This document shows, in pieces, positions 1 to 7,031 of a stretch of DNA of 10,197 nucleotides. This DNA is from an uncultured Actinomycetes bacterium (GTDB lineage Bacteria > Actinomycetota > Actinomycetes > Nanopelagicales > Nanopelagicaceae). The translations under genes were made by a program, and so were the position numbers. Each line of letters starts with the position of its first letter. The stretch's first letter is position 1. The notes beneath the pieces are model-generated. The model saw only the letters and a list, made by a program, of their open reading frames with translations, made no database searches and was not told the origin of the DNA. Where the stretch lies: contig CAIXDY010000153.1 of the NCBI GenBank assembly GCA_903918325.1, positions 1 to 10,197 on the forward strand, in the 5' to 3' direction.

Positions 1-560
1 AAATATTGGGCGCACGTCCTGATCGCAAAATTGTCGGCTACGTCGGCAGGCTAGCTAATGAAAAAAGGGTTGATGACTTAGCGGTATTGGATGCACGGGA
101 TGACATTCAACTTGTCATTGTCGGTGATGGGCCGGCTCGATCACGTCTTGAAAAGATTTTGCCGAATGCGCACTTTGCTGGCTATCAAGGTGGCGAAGAT
201 TTATCAAAGTACTACGCATCATTGGACTTTTTTGTTCATACTGGTAAACATGAAACTTTCTGCCAATCTATCCAGGAGGCTTTGGCTTCTGGAGTACCTG
301 TAATTGCGCCTCATTCTGGTGGTCCAGTTGATCTTGTCATGCATGGCTGGACTGGTTATTTAATTGACACTGCTGCACCAGTTTCACTCAACCGAGCAGT
401 CAATATGTTGATACATATGCAAGACCCACTTCTCATGCAACATCGCACGCGTGCATCCGTTATCGATAGAAATTGGACTTTAGTAAATCAACAACTTATT
501 AATCATTATCGCGAACTGATTGCTGATAAATCTGGTGCTCTCAAGGAGGCTGTTGCATGA
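1..560 (+). CDS. MgtA-like GDP-mannose-dependent alpha-mannosyltransferase (GT4), 3' part only
   Basis: The gene enters from the left edge, so only about 185 C-terminal residues are visible, roughly half of a usual 370-380 residue GT4 enzyme. What remains is the nucleotide-sugar-binding Rossmann domain. It has the phosphate-contacting GRLANEK segment (Arg and Lys, bases 48-65), the VGDGP turn, and the retaining-GT4 EX7E motif in ETFCQSIQE (bases 252-278), followed by ALASGVPV. The FVHTG-x-HETFCQ wording and the sugar-side GGPVDLV segment are what I know from actinobacterial MgtA, which mannosylates lipid anchors of lipomannan-like glycolipids at the cytoplasmic membrane. That substrate is inferred. 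TTG at base 6 is the first possible start in the window, but it lies mid-protein and is not taken as the real one. The stop overlaps the next gene as ATGA, so the two are translationally coupled. Confidence 0.82.
   Translation, partial: ILGARPDRKIVGYVGRLANEKRVDDLAVLDARDDIQLVIVGDGPARSRLEKILPNAHFAGYQGGEDLSKYYASLDFFVHTGKHETFCQSIQEALASGVPVIAPHSGGPVDLVMHGWTGYLIDTAAPVSLNRAVNMLIHMQDPLLMQHRTRASVIDRNWTLVNQQLINHYRELIADKSGALKEAVA
543..549 (+). promoter_or_regulatory. Strong Shine-Dalgarno for the second glycosyltransferase
   Basis: AAGGAGG lies seven bases before the ATG at 557, inside the end of the preceding gene. It fixes the start of the downstream gene and supports coupled translation through the ATGA overlap at 557-560. 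Confidence 0.8.
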
Positions 561-1705
561 AAATCGTTCATATAGCTAATTTCTACGGGCCGAAATCTGG
601 TGGAATAAAGACCACTCTCCACCAGCTTGGAACTGGTTACGTTAATCGAGGCCATACCTTTACTTACATTGTTCCAGGCCGAGGATTTTTTTGTGAAGAG
701 TCATCTAGTGGCACAAAAATTACAATGCCTTCAATTGAAATACCTTTCAGTGGCGGCTATCGCATCATTCGAAATAATCGCGATGTAAAGAAACTGCTTA
801 TTATGCTTAAGCCTGATGTCCTTGAAATCTCTGACCGATTTACTCTTTCAAAAATTGGTGAATGGGCGGGGAAAAGAAATATAGCCTCGGTTGTTTTTAG
901 TCATGAGACTCTGAGTGGCTTAGCAAAGAATTACTTCCCATTTTCATTAAAGCGAATCGTGGATTGGCATAATCAACGTCTTTCTTCCAGATTCAAGCAT
1001 GTCATCACTACCACTGAATTTGCAGCAAAAGAATTTGAAGATATTAAAACAACAAATCTTGTAAGAGTGCCACTTGGAGTGGACTTAGATAAATTTTCTC
1101 CTTTTCTTCGCAATGAAAGTTTTAGAAGTGATCTACTAAAAGGTGCAGAAGTATTGCTAGTTCATTGCGGACGAATGTCTCGTGAAAAACACCCAGCACG
1201 ATCTATTGACGCTTTAAAAATCTTGCTTGAACGAGGGATTAATGCCCGACTTATTTACGTAGGAATTGGTCCTATGTACAGCGAGCTTCGGGAAAAGAGT
1301 AAAAAACTTCCCGTAACTTTCCTGGGTTATATTGCCGACCGCGAGCGATTAGCCGAAATTCTTGCGTCAGCCGATGTATCACTTGCACCAGGGCCAATTG
1401 AAACTTTCTGCTTGGCCGCCCTTGAATCTTTAGCCGCTGGAACACCAGTTGTTGCCTCAAATACCAGTGCAGTTGGTGAGTTCCTTTTGCTCGACAGTGT
1501 TGAACCTGTCGGAGCAGTTGCGGGAAATACTGGTCATGAGTTTGCAAATGCAATCGAAAAAGTACTCGAAATGCGCCGTGATTCCACACTCTCAGCGCGC
1601 TGCTTCCACCAAGCTGAGAACTTCCCTTGGAGTGCAACACTTTCGCTCATGCTCAAACTCCACGGTGAGAGCGCTCTAGCTAAACGAAAACTGCGCGCAG
1701 CGTAA
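557..1705 (+). CDS. GT4 family glycosyltransferase, probable envelope mannosyltransferase
   Basis: This is a complete 382-residue GT-B fold glycosyltransferase. The N-terminal domain opens with IVHIANFYGPKSGGI, the usual GT4 glycine-rich loop, and carries the family His in SHETLSG (about residue 120). The C-terminal domain has the GRMSREKHP phosphate-binding segment (Arg206, Lys211), a YVGIGP turn and the EX7E pair Glu282/Glu290 in GPIETFCLAALE, then AAGTPVVAS. All the residues expected for a retaining nucleotide-sugar transferase are there. There is no signal peptide, so it should act at the inner face of the membrane. It is a distant paralogue of the preceding gene, whose last bases it overlaps (ATGA). 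GDP-mannose as donor is inferred from that neighbour; another hexose is possible. In five sampled lines between 661 and 1260 it is AT-rich (33-38% G+C by hand count). Confidence 0.85.
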   Translation: MKIVHIANFYGPKSGGIKTTLHQLGTGYVNRGHTFTYIVPGRGFFCEESSSGTKITMPSIEIPFSGGYRIIRNNRDVKKLLIMLKPDVLEISDRFTLSKIGEWAGKRNIASVVFSHETLSGLAKNYFPFSLKRIVDWHNQRLSSRFKHVITTTEFAAKEFEDIKTTNLVRVPLGVDLDKFSPFLRNESFRSDLLKGAEVLLVHCGRMSREKHPARSIDALKILLERGINARLIYVGIGPMYSELREKSKKLPVTFLGYIADRERLAEILASADVSLAPGPIETFCLAALESLAAGTPVVASNTSAVGEFLLLDSVEPVGAVAGNTGHEFANAIEKVLEMRRDSTLSARCFHQAENFPWSATLSLMLKLHGESALAKRKLRAA

Positions 1706-2554
1706 ATGAACTCCGTTGCCACTTTTGCAGTATTGGGAGATAGCGCAGCATCAGGTGTTGGAGACACTGACCACAATGGTGTGAGCAAAGGGTGGGCATA
1801 TTATTTAGCTCAAAGTTTCAATAATCCGCTTGTGTATCTGAATCTCTCGCGGCCGGGAGCAAAGTCTGAAGAAGTTCTAGAGGTTCAATTACCTAAACTT
1901 CTTATTCACAATCCAACAATCACCGCGGTCATTGTTGGCGGAAATGACGCTTTGCGCAATGAATTTTCTCCACGCAAACTGCATGATAATTTGCGGCTTA
2001 TTTTGAAACAACTCAAAGCTAACGGCTCTGAAATCGTACTGCTGCAGCTGCACGATCCCACGAAAATTGTTCCGCTACCTAAAACCCTAGGATCAATCCT
2101 GAAAAGACGCATCGACGCGGTAAATCAAGTAACGCAAGCGGTAGCTGCTGAATTTGGTGCCCAAGTGCTACAGACACGGCGAATCGAAGGCATATATCAA
2201 AGAAATATCTGGCACGTGGATCGTATGCACCCTTCAAAACTAGGGCATCAACTTTTAGCCAGCCATTTTCGCAATTTGTTGCATCCTCATTGGGATATCA
2301 ATCCAATTGAATGTGAAGTTCCAGCTAAAACTTCCAAAAGGCAATCGGCACTGTGGATGCTAAAAAATGGAACACCGTGGTTTTTCAAACGCAGCATAGA
2401 TCTATTGCCAGCGGCAATTTTTCTTGTTGTGCAGGAGTATTTTCGAAGAGTTTTTCCTCGATTTCAACATGAACAGGCATTGCTCTATTACCCAGAATTC
2501 GTGAATCAACGAGAAAGTAGTTTCATCGAAGTCTTTGAGGAGCGGGTGTCGTAA
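1706..2554 (+). CDS. SGNH/GDSL-family hydrolase, cytosolic, with a C-terminal hydrophobic tail
   Basis: Block I is FAVLGDSAASGVGD with the nucleophile Ser13. Block III is VGGND with Asn80, and block V is DRMHP with Asp172 and His175. The oxyanion Gly of block II is probably in NLSRPGAKS (about residue 52). These four blocks define a catalytically intact SGNH esterase, lipase or acyl transferase. There is no signal peptide, so the enzyme should be cytosolic, unlike many secreted GDSL lipases. After the hydrolase fold (about residue 205) comes a roughly 75-residue extension with a hydrophobic stretch (IDLLPAAIFLVV, about residues 233-244) flanked by Arg and Lys, which could hold the protein at the membrane. 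The ATG follows the previous TAA with no gap and no clear Shine-Dalgarno, suggesting reinitiation. A role in acylating or deacylating the glycolipid made by the two glycosyltransferases is inferred from position only. Confidence 0.83.
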   Translation: MNSVATFAVLGDSAASGVGDTDHNGVSKGWAYYLAQSFNNPLVYLNLSRPGAKSEEVLEVQLPKLLIHNPTITAVIVGGNDALRNEFSPRKLHDNLRLILKQLKANGSEIVLLQLHDPTKIVPLPKTLGSILKRRIDAVNQVTQAVAAEFGAQVLQTRRIEGIYQRNIWHVDRMHPSKLGHQLLASHFRNLLHPHWDINPIECEVPAKTSKRQSALWMLKNGTPWFFKRSIDLLPAAIFLVVQEYFRRVFPRFQHEQALLYYPEFVNQRESSFIEVFEERVS

Positions 2555-4697
2555 CACAACAGTAATAAAATCAGGGCATTATTGCGCCGTGCTTCCAGCA
2601 GATCCGCGAACCCTCGGCGCCACCGTTACCGAAGGTGGAACTAATTTTGCGCTCTGGTCTAACGCTGCCGATGCCGTGGAGCTATGTCTATTTAATGAGG
2701 TCAATGGCACGTTAGTTGAAACGCGCTTTGCAATGTCGCATCGCAATGGCCCCATTTGGCATGGCTACTTAGCTGGCGTTCGACCAGGACAGCGTTACGG
2801 ATACCGCGTATATGGACCATGGCAACCAGAAAATGGTGTGCGATTTAATGCCGCAAAATTATTACTTGATCCATACACGCATGCCCTTGATGGCGAACTT
2901 TTCTACACGCCAGAAATTTATGGACATGTTGCCACCGATGCCATTGGTACTGGAGATTTAACGCTGCGTGATGATCGTGATAGTGCAGGCAAAGTTCCAT
3001 ACAGCGTTGTAACCCATCATGGCGCGCGCACTATTCATCGCCCGCTAGTTCCTTGGGCCAAAACAATTATTTACGAAGCCCATGTGCAAGGTTTAACGGC
3101 CAAGAACCCAGCAATTCCAACTCAGGAACGAGGAACATACAAAGCTCTTGGCCATCCTTCCACCATTGCGCATTTGAAATCGCTTGGAATAACTGCCATC
3201 GAATTATTACCAATCGCTGCGTCAGTAACTGAACCAATAATTTTTACTCGTGGACGAAAGAACTATTGGGGTTATAACTCGTTAGCTTTTAGCGCACCGA
3301 ATTCATCATATGCATCAACTTCTGATCCAATCACAGAACTTCAATGGGCCGTTGACCAATTGCATGAGGCTGGTATTGAAATCATTTTAGATGTTGTCTA
3401 TAACCACACTGCAGAAGGTGGGGTTGGTGGGCCAACGCTTTCTTATAAAGGTATAGATAACAAGGCTTATTACCGACAAGATGCGCAAGGCAAATATGAG
3501 GACGTCACCGGCTGTGGAAATACTTTCGCTGCTAGCAATCCACATTCAGTTCGACACATTATTGATTCCTTGCGGTGGTGGACTGAAGTTATCGGAGTCG
3601 ATGGTTTCCGATTTGATTTAGCTACCGCCCTTTATACAAGCAATAGTGCCTTTAATTCCTCGCTGATGTCGGCTATTGAAGCTGACTCAGTTTTGCGGAA
3701 CTTAAAAATGATTGCTGAGCCTTGGGATATTTCACGGTATTCCCTTGGTGATTTCCCGCATCCTTGGCGAGAGTGGAACGACGCTTATCGAGATTCAGTT
3801 CGTCAATTTTGGTTAGGCGATTTAGCGCGCGATTACGGTGAAGGTGTTTCAGATATTGCAAGCAGTATTAGTGGTTCAAGTTCGATTTTCTATTATCGCG
3901 GCCCTACTTCATCCATTAACTTCATAACGGCCCATGATGGTTTTACTTTGCACGACATGGTTACGTATAACGCTAAACACAATGAGGCTAATAAAGAGAA
4001 CAATGCCGATGGCAGTGATTCCAATAGATCCTGGAACGTAGGCATTGAAGGTGAGACCGATGATTTAGGCGTGGCGACAATTCGTCATTGGTTAAAGAAA
4101 TCGATGCTTGCAACGCTCATGCTTTCTTCTGGTGTACCGATGCTCACCATGGGAGATGAAGTAAACCGTTCACAAGTTGGTTCAAATAACGCTTACTCAT
4201 TGCCAATTGAATTAACTGAAGAAAATGCTGAGAGTTTTAATGGTGGTTGGGCTTTGCCGTGGGAACTCGATGAGAAAGCTAAAGACATGTTGGCAACAGT
4301 GCAAGAACTGGCCAAAATTCGTGAAACTTATTTAGCCGATGTCGCCTCCGAATTCTTTACTGGAATTGTTGATCAAGGAACTAAACGAAAAGACATCGCT
4401 TGGTTTTCTCTTGGTGGCCATGAAATGAGTGATGATCATTGGCAAGATGAAGAAAAGCGCAGCATTACGGTTTTTGTTGAAGCCGATGCCACGCGAGGGT
4501 TATTACTGCTTATGAATTCATCTAAAGTGGAAACCGAATTTACTTTGCCGGATAACACCTGGGGCGAGGCTTACCGCTGTATTTTCGACGCATCACACGA
4601 TGTTGCTTCTTATCAACCTGAGATTGCCGCTCCGCAAGCAAAAATTACCGTTGCACAACACAGCGCACAAGTTTGGTTAGTTACTCGTACTAGGTAG
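2535..4697 (+). CDS. glgX: Glycogen debranching enzyme GlgX (GH13, isoamylase type)
   Basis: GlgX hydrolyses alpha-1,6 branches of phosphorylase-trimmed glycogen in the cytosol. An N-terminal CBM48-like domain (LGATVTEGGTNFALWS through PGQRYGYRVYGP) precedes a GH13 barrel with all four conserved regions: DVVYNHT (286-292), GFRFDLAT with the nucleophile Asp361, IAEPWD with the acid/base Glu395, and TAHDG with the transition-state Asp468. A C-terminal beta domain follows. Its 700-odd residues fit the family. The start is uncertain. TTG at 2535 gives 720 residues and overlaps the SGNH gene by 20 bases; GTG at 2589 gives 702 residues, leaves a 34-base gap, and puts the first LGAT motif about where GlgX proteins usually have it. 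Neither has a convincing ribosome binding site, and I report the longer frame. The gene ends with tandem stops TAG TAA (4695-4700). TreX-like or maltooligosyl enzymes are less likely given the GlgX-style C-terminus. Confidence 0.93.
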   Translation: MRSGCRNTTVIKSGHYCAVLPADPRTLGATVTEGGTNFALWSNAADAVELCLFNEVNGTLVETRFAMSHRNGPIWHGYLAGVRPGQRYGYRVYGPWQPENGVRFNAAKLLLDPYTHALDGELFYTPEIYGHVATDAIGTGDLTLRDDRDSAGKVPYSVVTHHGARTIHRPLVPWAKTIIYEAHVQGLTAKNPAIPTQERGTYKALGHPSTIAHLKSLGITAIELLPIAASVTEPIIFTRGRKNYWGYNSLAFSAPNSSYASTSDPITELQWAVDQLHEAGIEIILDVVYNHTAEGGVGGPTLSYKGIDNKAYYRQDAQGKYEDVTGCGNTFAASNPHSVRHIIDSLRWWTEVIGVDGFRFDLATALYTSNSAFNSSLMSAIEADSVLRNLKMIAEPWDISRYSLGDFPHPWREWNDAYRDSVRQFWLGDLARDYGEGVSDIASSISGSSSIFYYRGPTSSINFITAHDGFTLHDMVTYNAKHNEANKENNADGSDSNRSWNVGIEGETDDLGVATIRHWLKKSMLATLMLSSGVPMLTMGDEVNRSQVGSNNAYSLPIELTEENAESFNGGWALPWELDEKAKDMLATVQELAKIRETYLADVASEFFTGIVDQGTKRKDIAWFSLGGHEMSDDHWQDEEKRSITVFVEADATRGLLLLMNSSKVETEFTLPDNTWGEAYRCIFDASHDVASYQPEIAAPQAKITVAQHSAQVWLVTRTR

Positions 4698-4728
4698 TAA
4701 TCAACCTACTCCAGTAAAGTTTATAAAC

Positions 4729-5637
4729 GTGTTAGCAATTATTGCTCCCGGACAAGGTGCCCAAACTCCTGGCATGTTGAGTTCTTGGGTTTCTGATCCA
4801 GCCCTTCATGAATTAGTTTCTGCCTGGTCGATGCGAATTGATCTAGATTTATTGCGCCTCGGCACAACTGCCGATGCGGACGAAATTAAAGATACGTCTA
4901 ATGCTCAACCTCTTATTGTTGCGACTTCTTTAATCGGCGCACGTGCATTAGGAATTACACAGTGTGCTTTTGTTTCTGGACACTCTGTAGGTGAAGTTGC
5001 TGCTGCAGCTTTCAGCAGTGCGATTTCAGTTGAAGATGCTTTACGACTTGTTCGTGCCCGCGGAGTTGAAATGGCAAAAGCTGCTGCCCAATCTCCCGCT
5101 GGAATGTCAGCAGTATTAGGCGGGGATCGCCACGTTGTCTTAGCCAGATTAACGCAACTGAATTTAGTTCCAGCCAATGACAATGGCGGTGGGCAAATAG
5201 TTGCAGCTGGAGATTTAAACGCACTTGCAGCTTTGGCAGAAAATCCTCCGGAAGGTGCTCGTGTGCGTGCACTTGCTGTGGCTGGTGCATTTCATACCGA
5301 ATTCATGTCTAGTGCAGTTGAACCACTTCGTGCTTTAGCTTCAACCATCAATACGCACACAACAACGACACCAATAATTTCTAATAAAGATGGTGGGACA
5401 GTTACCGATGGTGCCGATGTGCTCAACCGCATCGTGAATCAAATTGCTAACCCTGTTCGCTGGGATTTATGCATGCAAACCTTAAAAACCCTCGGTGTAA
5501 CGGGTGTCATTGAATTACCACCAGCCGGAACTCTGGTTGGCTTACTCAAGCGGGGCGCACCCGAGATCGAAGTTTTCGCTCTCAAAACTGCTGATGATCT
5601 ATCTGCAGCAAAGGAATTTGCAGGAAGGCATCTATGA
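4729..5637 (+). CDS. fabD: Malonyl-CoA:ACP transacylase FabD
   Basis: FabD moves the malonyl group from malonyl-CoA to the phosphopantetheine arm of ACP, supplying the extender for every elongation cycle. The 302-residue protein has the N-terminal PGQGAQTPG motif (Gln12 helps form the oxyanion hole), the nucleophile elbow GHSVGE with Ser86, Arg111 in VRARG that binds the malonyl carboxylate, and His189 in AGAFHTEFM. Arg111 indicates a dicarboxylic (malonyl) substrate rather than a monocarboxylic one. GTG at 4729 is chosen because the core motif begins seven residues later, as is normal; the ribosome binding site is weak (TAAAG at 4714-4718). A 31-base gap separates it from glgX, and its stop overlaps the fabH start as ATGA. 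Confidence 0.96.
   Translation: MLAIIAPGQGAQTPGMLSSWVSDPALHELVSAWSMRIDLDLLRLGTTADADEIKDTSNAQPLIVATSLIGARALGITQCAFVSGHSVGEVAAAAFSSAISVEDALRLVRARGVEMAKAAAQSPAGMSAVLGGDRHVVLARLTQLNLVPANDNGGGQIVAAGDLNALAALAENPPEGARVRALAVAGAFHTEFMSSAVEPLRALASTINTHTTTTPIISNKDGGTVTDGADVLNRIVNQIANPVRWDLCMQTLKTLGVTGVIELPPAGTLVGLLKRGAPEIEVFALKTADDLSAAKEFAGRHL
5622..5628 (+). promoter_or_regulatory. Shine-Dalgarno for fabH
   Basis: AGGAAGG lies five bases before the ATG at 5634, within the end of fabD. It supports that start and coupled translation across the ATGA overlap (5634-5637). Confidence 0.7.
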
Positions 5638-6653
5638 AAATCAAAACTTCTCCAACGACCAACAGTCAGATTCTCTCGGTAGGTGCTTATCGCCCAAAGC
5701 GCTTAGTCCCTAACTCGGAAATTGTGGAACGCATTGATTCAACCGATGAATGGATTCAGCAGCGCACAGGAATTGAATCTCGTAGATTCGCAGGGCCAGA
5801 TGAAAGCGTTATTAGTATGGCAAAGGCCGCTTGCGAAAGTGCACTTAAGCGAGCCAAGTTAACTATGGCCGACATTGATACTTTAATTCTTTCTACTATT
5901 TCATATCCATACCAAGCTCCAAGTGCGGCAACTGAGTTGATTAATGAACTTGGAAATCCTAAAGCTGCCGCTTTTGATATCAGCGCTGCATGTGCTGGAT
6001 TTTGCTATGGCGTTGGAATGGCAAGTGATTTAGTACGTGGCGGTACTTCAAAAAATGTTCTTGTCGTCGGTGTAGAAAAACTCTCTGACTTTACAGATCC
6101 AGATGACCGCGCAACGGCATTTATTTTTGCCGATGGTGCCGGTGCAGTAGTAATTGGTCAAAGTAGTGAAGCCAAGATTGGCCCAACTATTTGGGGATCT
6201 GATGCTGATTCACGCGATGCAATTATGTTAAATCCGGCCTATACCGAGTTTAGAAATGCACCTGATAAAGGTGTCGCACAATTAGGGTGGCCAAATATTT
6301 CACAACAGGGCCAAACTGTTTTTCGTTGGGCCGTGTATTCCATGAGCAAAGTTGGACTCAAAGCGCTAGAAGCCGCAGGTGTAACAATTAATGACCTTGA
6401 GGTTTTTATTCCGCACCAAGCAAATATTCGAATTATTGAAACAATGGTCAAGGAAATGAAACTGCCGGATTCAGTTTTAGTTGCCGATGACATTCGCGTC
6501 AATGGAAATACTTCAGCGGCCTCCATCCCTCTTGCAATGGATATTTTGCTCGAACAACATCCCGAGATGTATGGCAAATTAGCGCTGCTCATTGGCTACG
6601 GCGCTGGCCTGGTTTACGCAGGACAAGTAGTCCAATTACCGCCTCAGCCTTGA
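5634..6653 (+). CDS. fabH: Beta-ketoacyl-ACP synthase III FabH
   Basis: FabH starts fatty acid chains by condensing an acyl-CoA with malonyl-ACP. The 339-residue protein has the full Cys-His-Asn triad: Cys120 in SAACAGFCYG, His261 in IPHQANIRI and Asn292 in VNGNTSAAS. The DEWIQQRTGIESR segment near residue 37 is also characteristic of FabH and of the CoA-binding side. An N-terminal extension of about ten residues precedes the usual ILSVGAYRPKR opening. Acetyl-CoA versus branched-chain starter preference cannot be read with confidence. It is coupled to fabD by an ATGA overlap and followed by the only real intergenic gap in the cluster. Having fabH between fabD and acpP matches the streptomycete fabD-fabH-acpP-fabF order; the mycobacterial kas operon has no fabH at this place. 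Confidence 0.96.
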   Translation: MKIKTSPTTNSQILSVGAYRPKRLVPNSEIVERIDSTDEWIQQRTGIESRRFAGPDESVISMAKAACESALKRAKLTMADIDTLILSTISYPYQAPSAATELINELGNPKAAAFDISAACAGFCYGVGMASDLVRGGTSKNVLVVGVEKLSDFTDPDDRATAFIFADGAGAVVIGQSSEAKIGPTIWGSDADSRDAIMLNPAYTEFRNAPDKGVAQLGWPNISQQGQTVFRWAVYSMSKVGLKALEAAGVTINDLEVFIPHQANIRIIETMVKEMKLPDSVLVADDIRVNGNTSAASIPLAMDILLEQHPEMYGKLALLIGYGAGLVYAGQVVQLPPQP

Positions 6654-6663
6654 GATTTAGCCC

Positions 6664-6689
6664 ACTTACGCCTGTCAATACTCGTAAGT
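6664..6689 (+). promoter_or_regulatory. Perfect 7-bp inverted repeat between fabH and acpP, possible operator or hairpin
   Basis: ACTTACG (6664-6670) and CGTAAGT (6683-6689) are exact reverse complements separated by 12 bases. No T-run follows, so it is not a standard intrinsic terminator. It lies 74 bases before the acpP start, in the 109-base gap that is the longest non-coding stretch of the window. It could be a regulator-binding dyad (arm centres 19 bp apart, close to two helical turns) or an RNA hairpin that sets acpP expression apart from fabDH. No regulator is assigned. Confidence 0.35.
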
Positions 6690-6728
6690 AAGCACCACTG
6701 TCATACACAATTACCACCTGTTGATCCA

Positions 6729-6734
6729 TATAAC
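6729..6734 (+). promoter_or_regulatory. Candidate -10 element of an acpP promoter
   Basis: TATAAC matches five of six bases of TATAAT and would place a transcript start near 6741, about 22 bases before the acpP ATG and upstream of its ribosome binding site. No convincing -35 hexamer is seen at 16-18 bases upstream, which is common for actinobacterial promoters but leaves the call weak. ACP is needed in large amounts, so an internal promoter is plausible. Confidence 0.3.
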
Positions 6735-6747
6735 GAACGAATAAAGA

Positions 6748-6753
6748 AAAGGG
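6748..6753 (+). promoter_or_regulatory. Ribosome binding site of acpP
   Basis: AAAGGG lies nine bases before the ATG at 6763, in a purine-rich tract (6742-6755). It supports the chosen acpP start and fits strong translation of a highly expressed small protein. Confidence 0.6.
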
Positions 6754-6762
6754 ACACATCAC

Positions 6763-7011
6763 ATGGCACTTGCACAAGCAGACGTACTAGCTGGACTTAA
6801 AGAGATTGTTGAAGAAGTAGCAGGCATTCCAGCTGCATCAATTGAACTCGATAAGAACTTCACCGAAGATCTAGAAGTAGATTCTTTGAGCATGGTTGAG
6901 GTTGTAGTAGCTGCCGAAGAGCGCTTTGGTGTAAAGATTCCTGATGAAGCTGTTACAGATCTAGTCACTGTTGGCGATGCAGTTAATTTCATCGTTAACG
7001 CGGCTAAGTAA
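6763..7011 (+). CDS. acpP: Acyl carrier protein AcpP
   Basis: This is an 82-residue acidic protein that carries growing acyl chains on a 4'-phosphopantetheine arm. The attachment site is Ser41 in EVDSLSMVEV, the DSL motif at the start of helix II. The preceding NFTEDLEVDS and the following EERFGVKIPDEA segments are standard for ACP helices II and III. Length is typical. The ATG has a good ribosome binding site nine bases upstream. It sits between the chain-initiating (fabDH) and chain-elongating (fabF) genes, 20 bases before fabF. As the most abundant protein of the pathway it may be boosted by the possible promoter in the preceding gap. Confidence 0.96.
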   Translation: MALAQADVLAGLKEIVEEVAGIPAASIELDKNFTEDLEVDSLSMVEVVVAAEERFGVKIPDEAVTDLVTVGDAVNFIVNAAK

Positions 7012-7031
7012 GTAGTTAGCACCTAAATTTT

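Noticed and set aside
1..30. TTG at base 6 as a true gene start
   Set aside because: It would begin the protein in the middle of a GT-B fold, with the whole acceptor domain missing; the frame is open to the window edge.
1272..1640. 122-codon reverse-strand open frame inside the second glycosyltransferase
   Set aside because: Entirely antisense to conserved GT4 motifs, no recognisable family, no ribosome binding signal.
4683..4712. Possible terminator or hairpin between glgX and fabD (TAGG and CCTA)
   Set aside because: Only four bases pair, the flanking bases do not extend the stem, and no T-run follows.
4722..4727. TATAAA just before fabD as a -10 element
   Set aside because: It ends one base before the GTG, so a transcript from it would start inside the coding region after the start codon.
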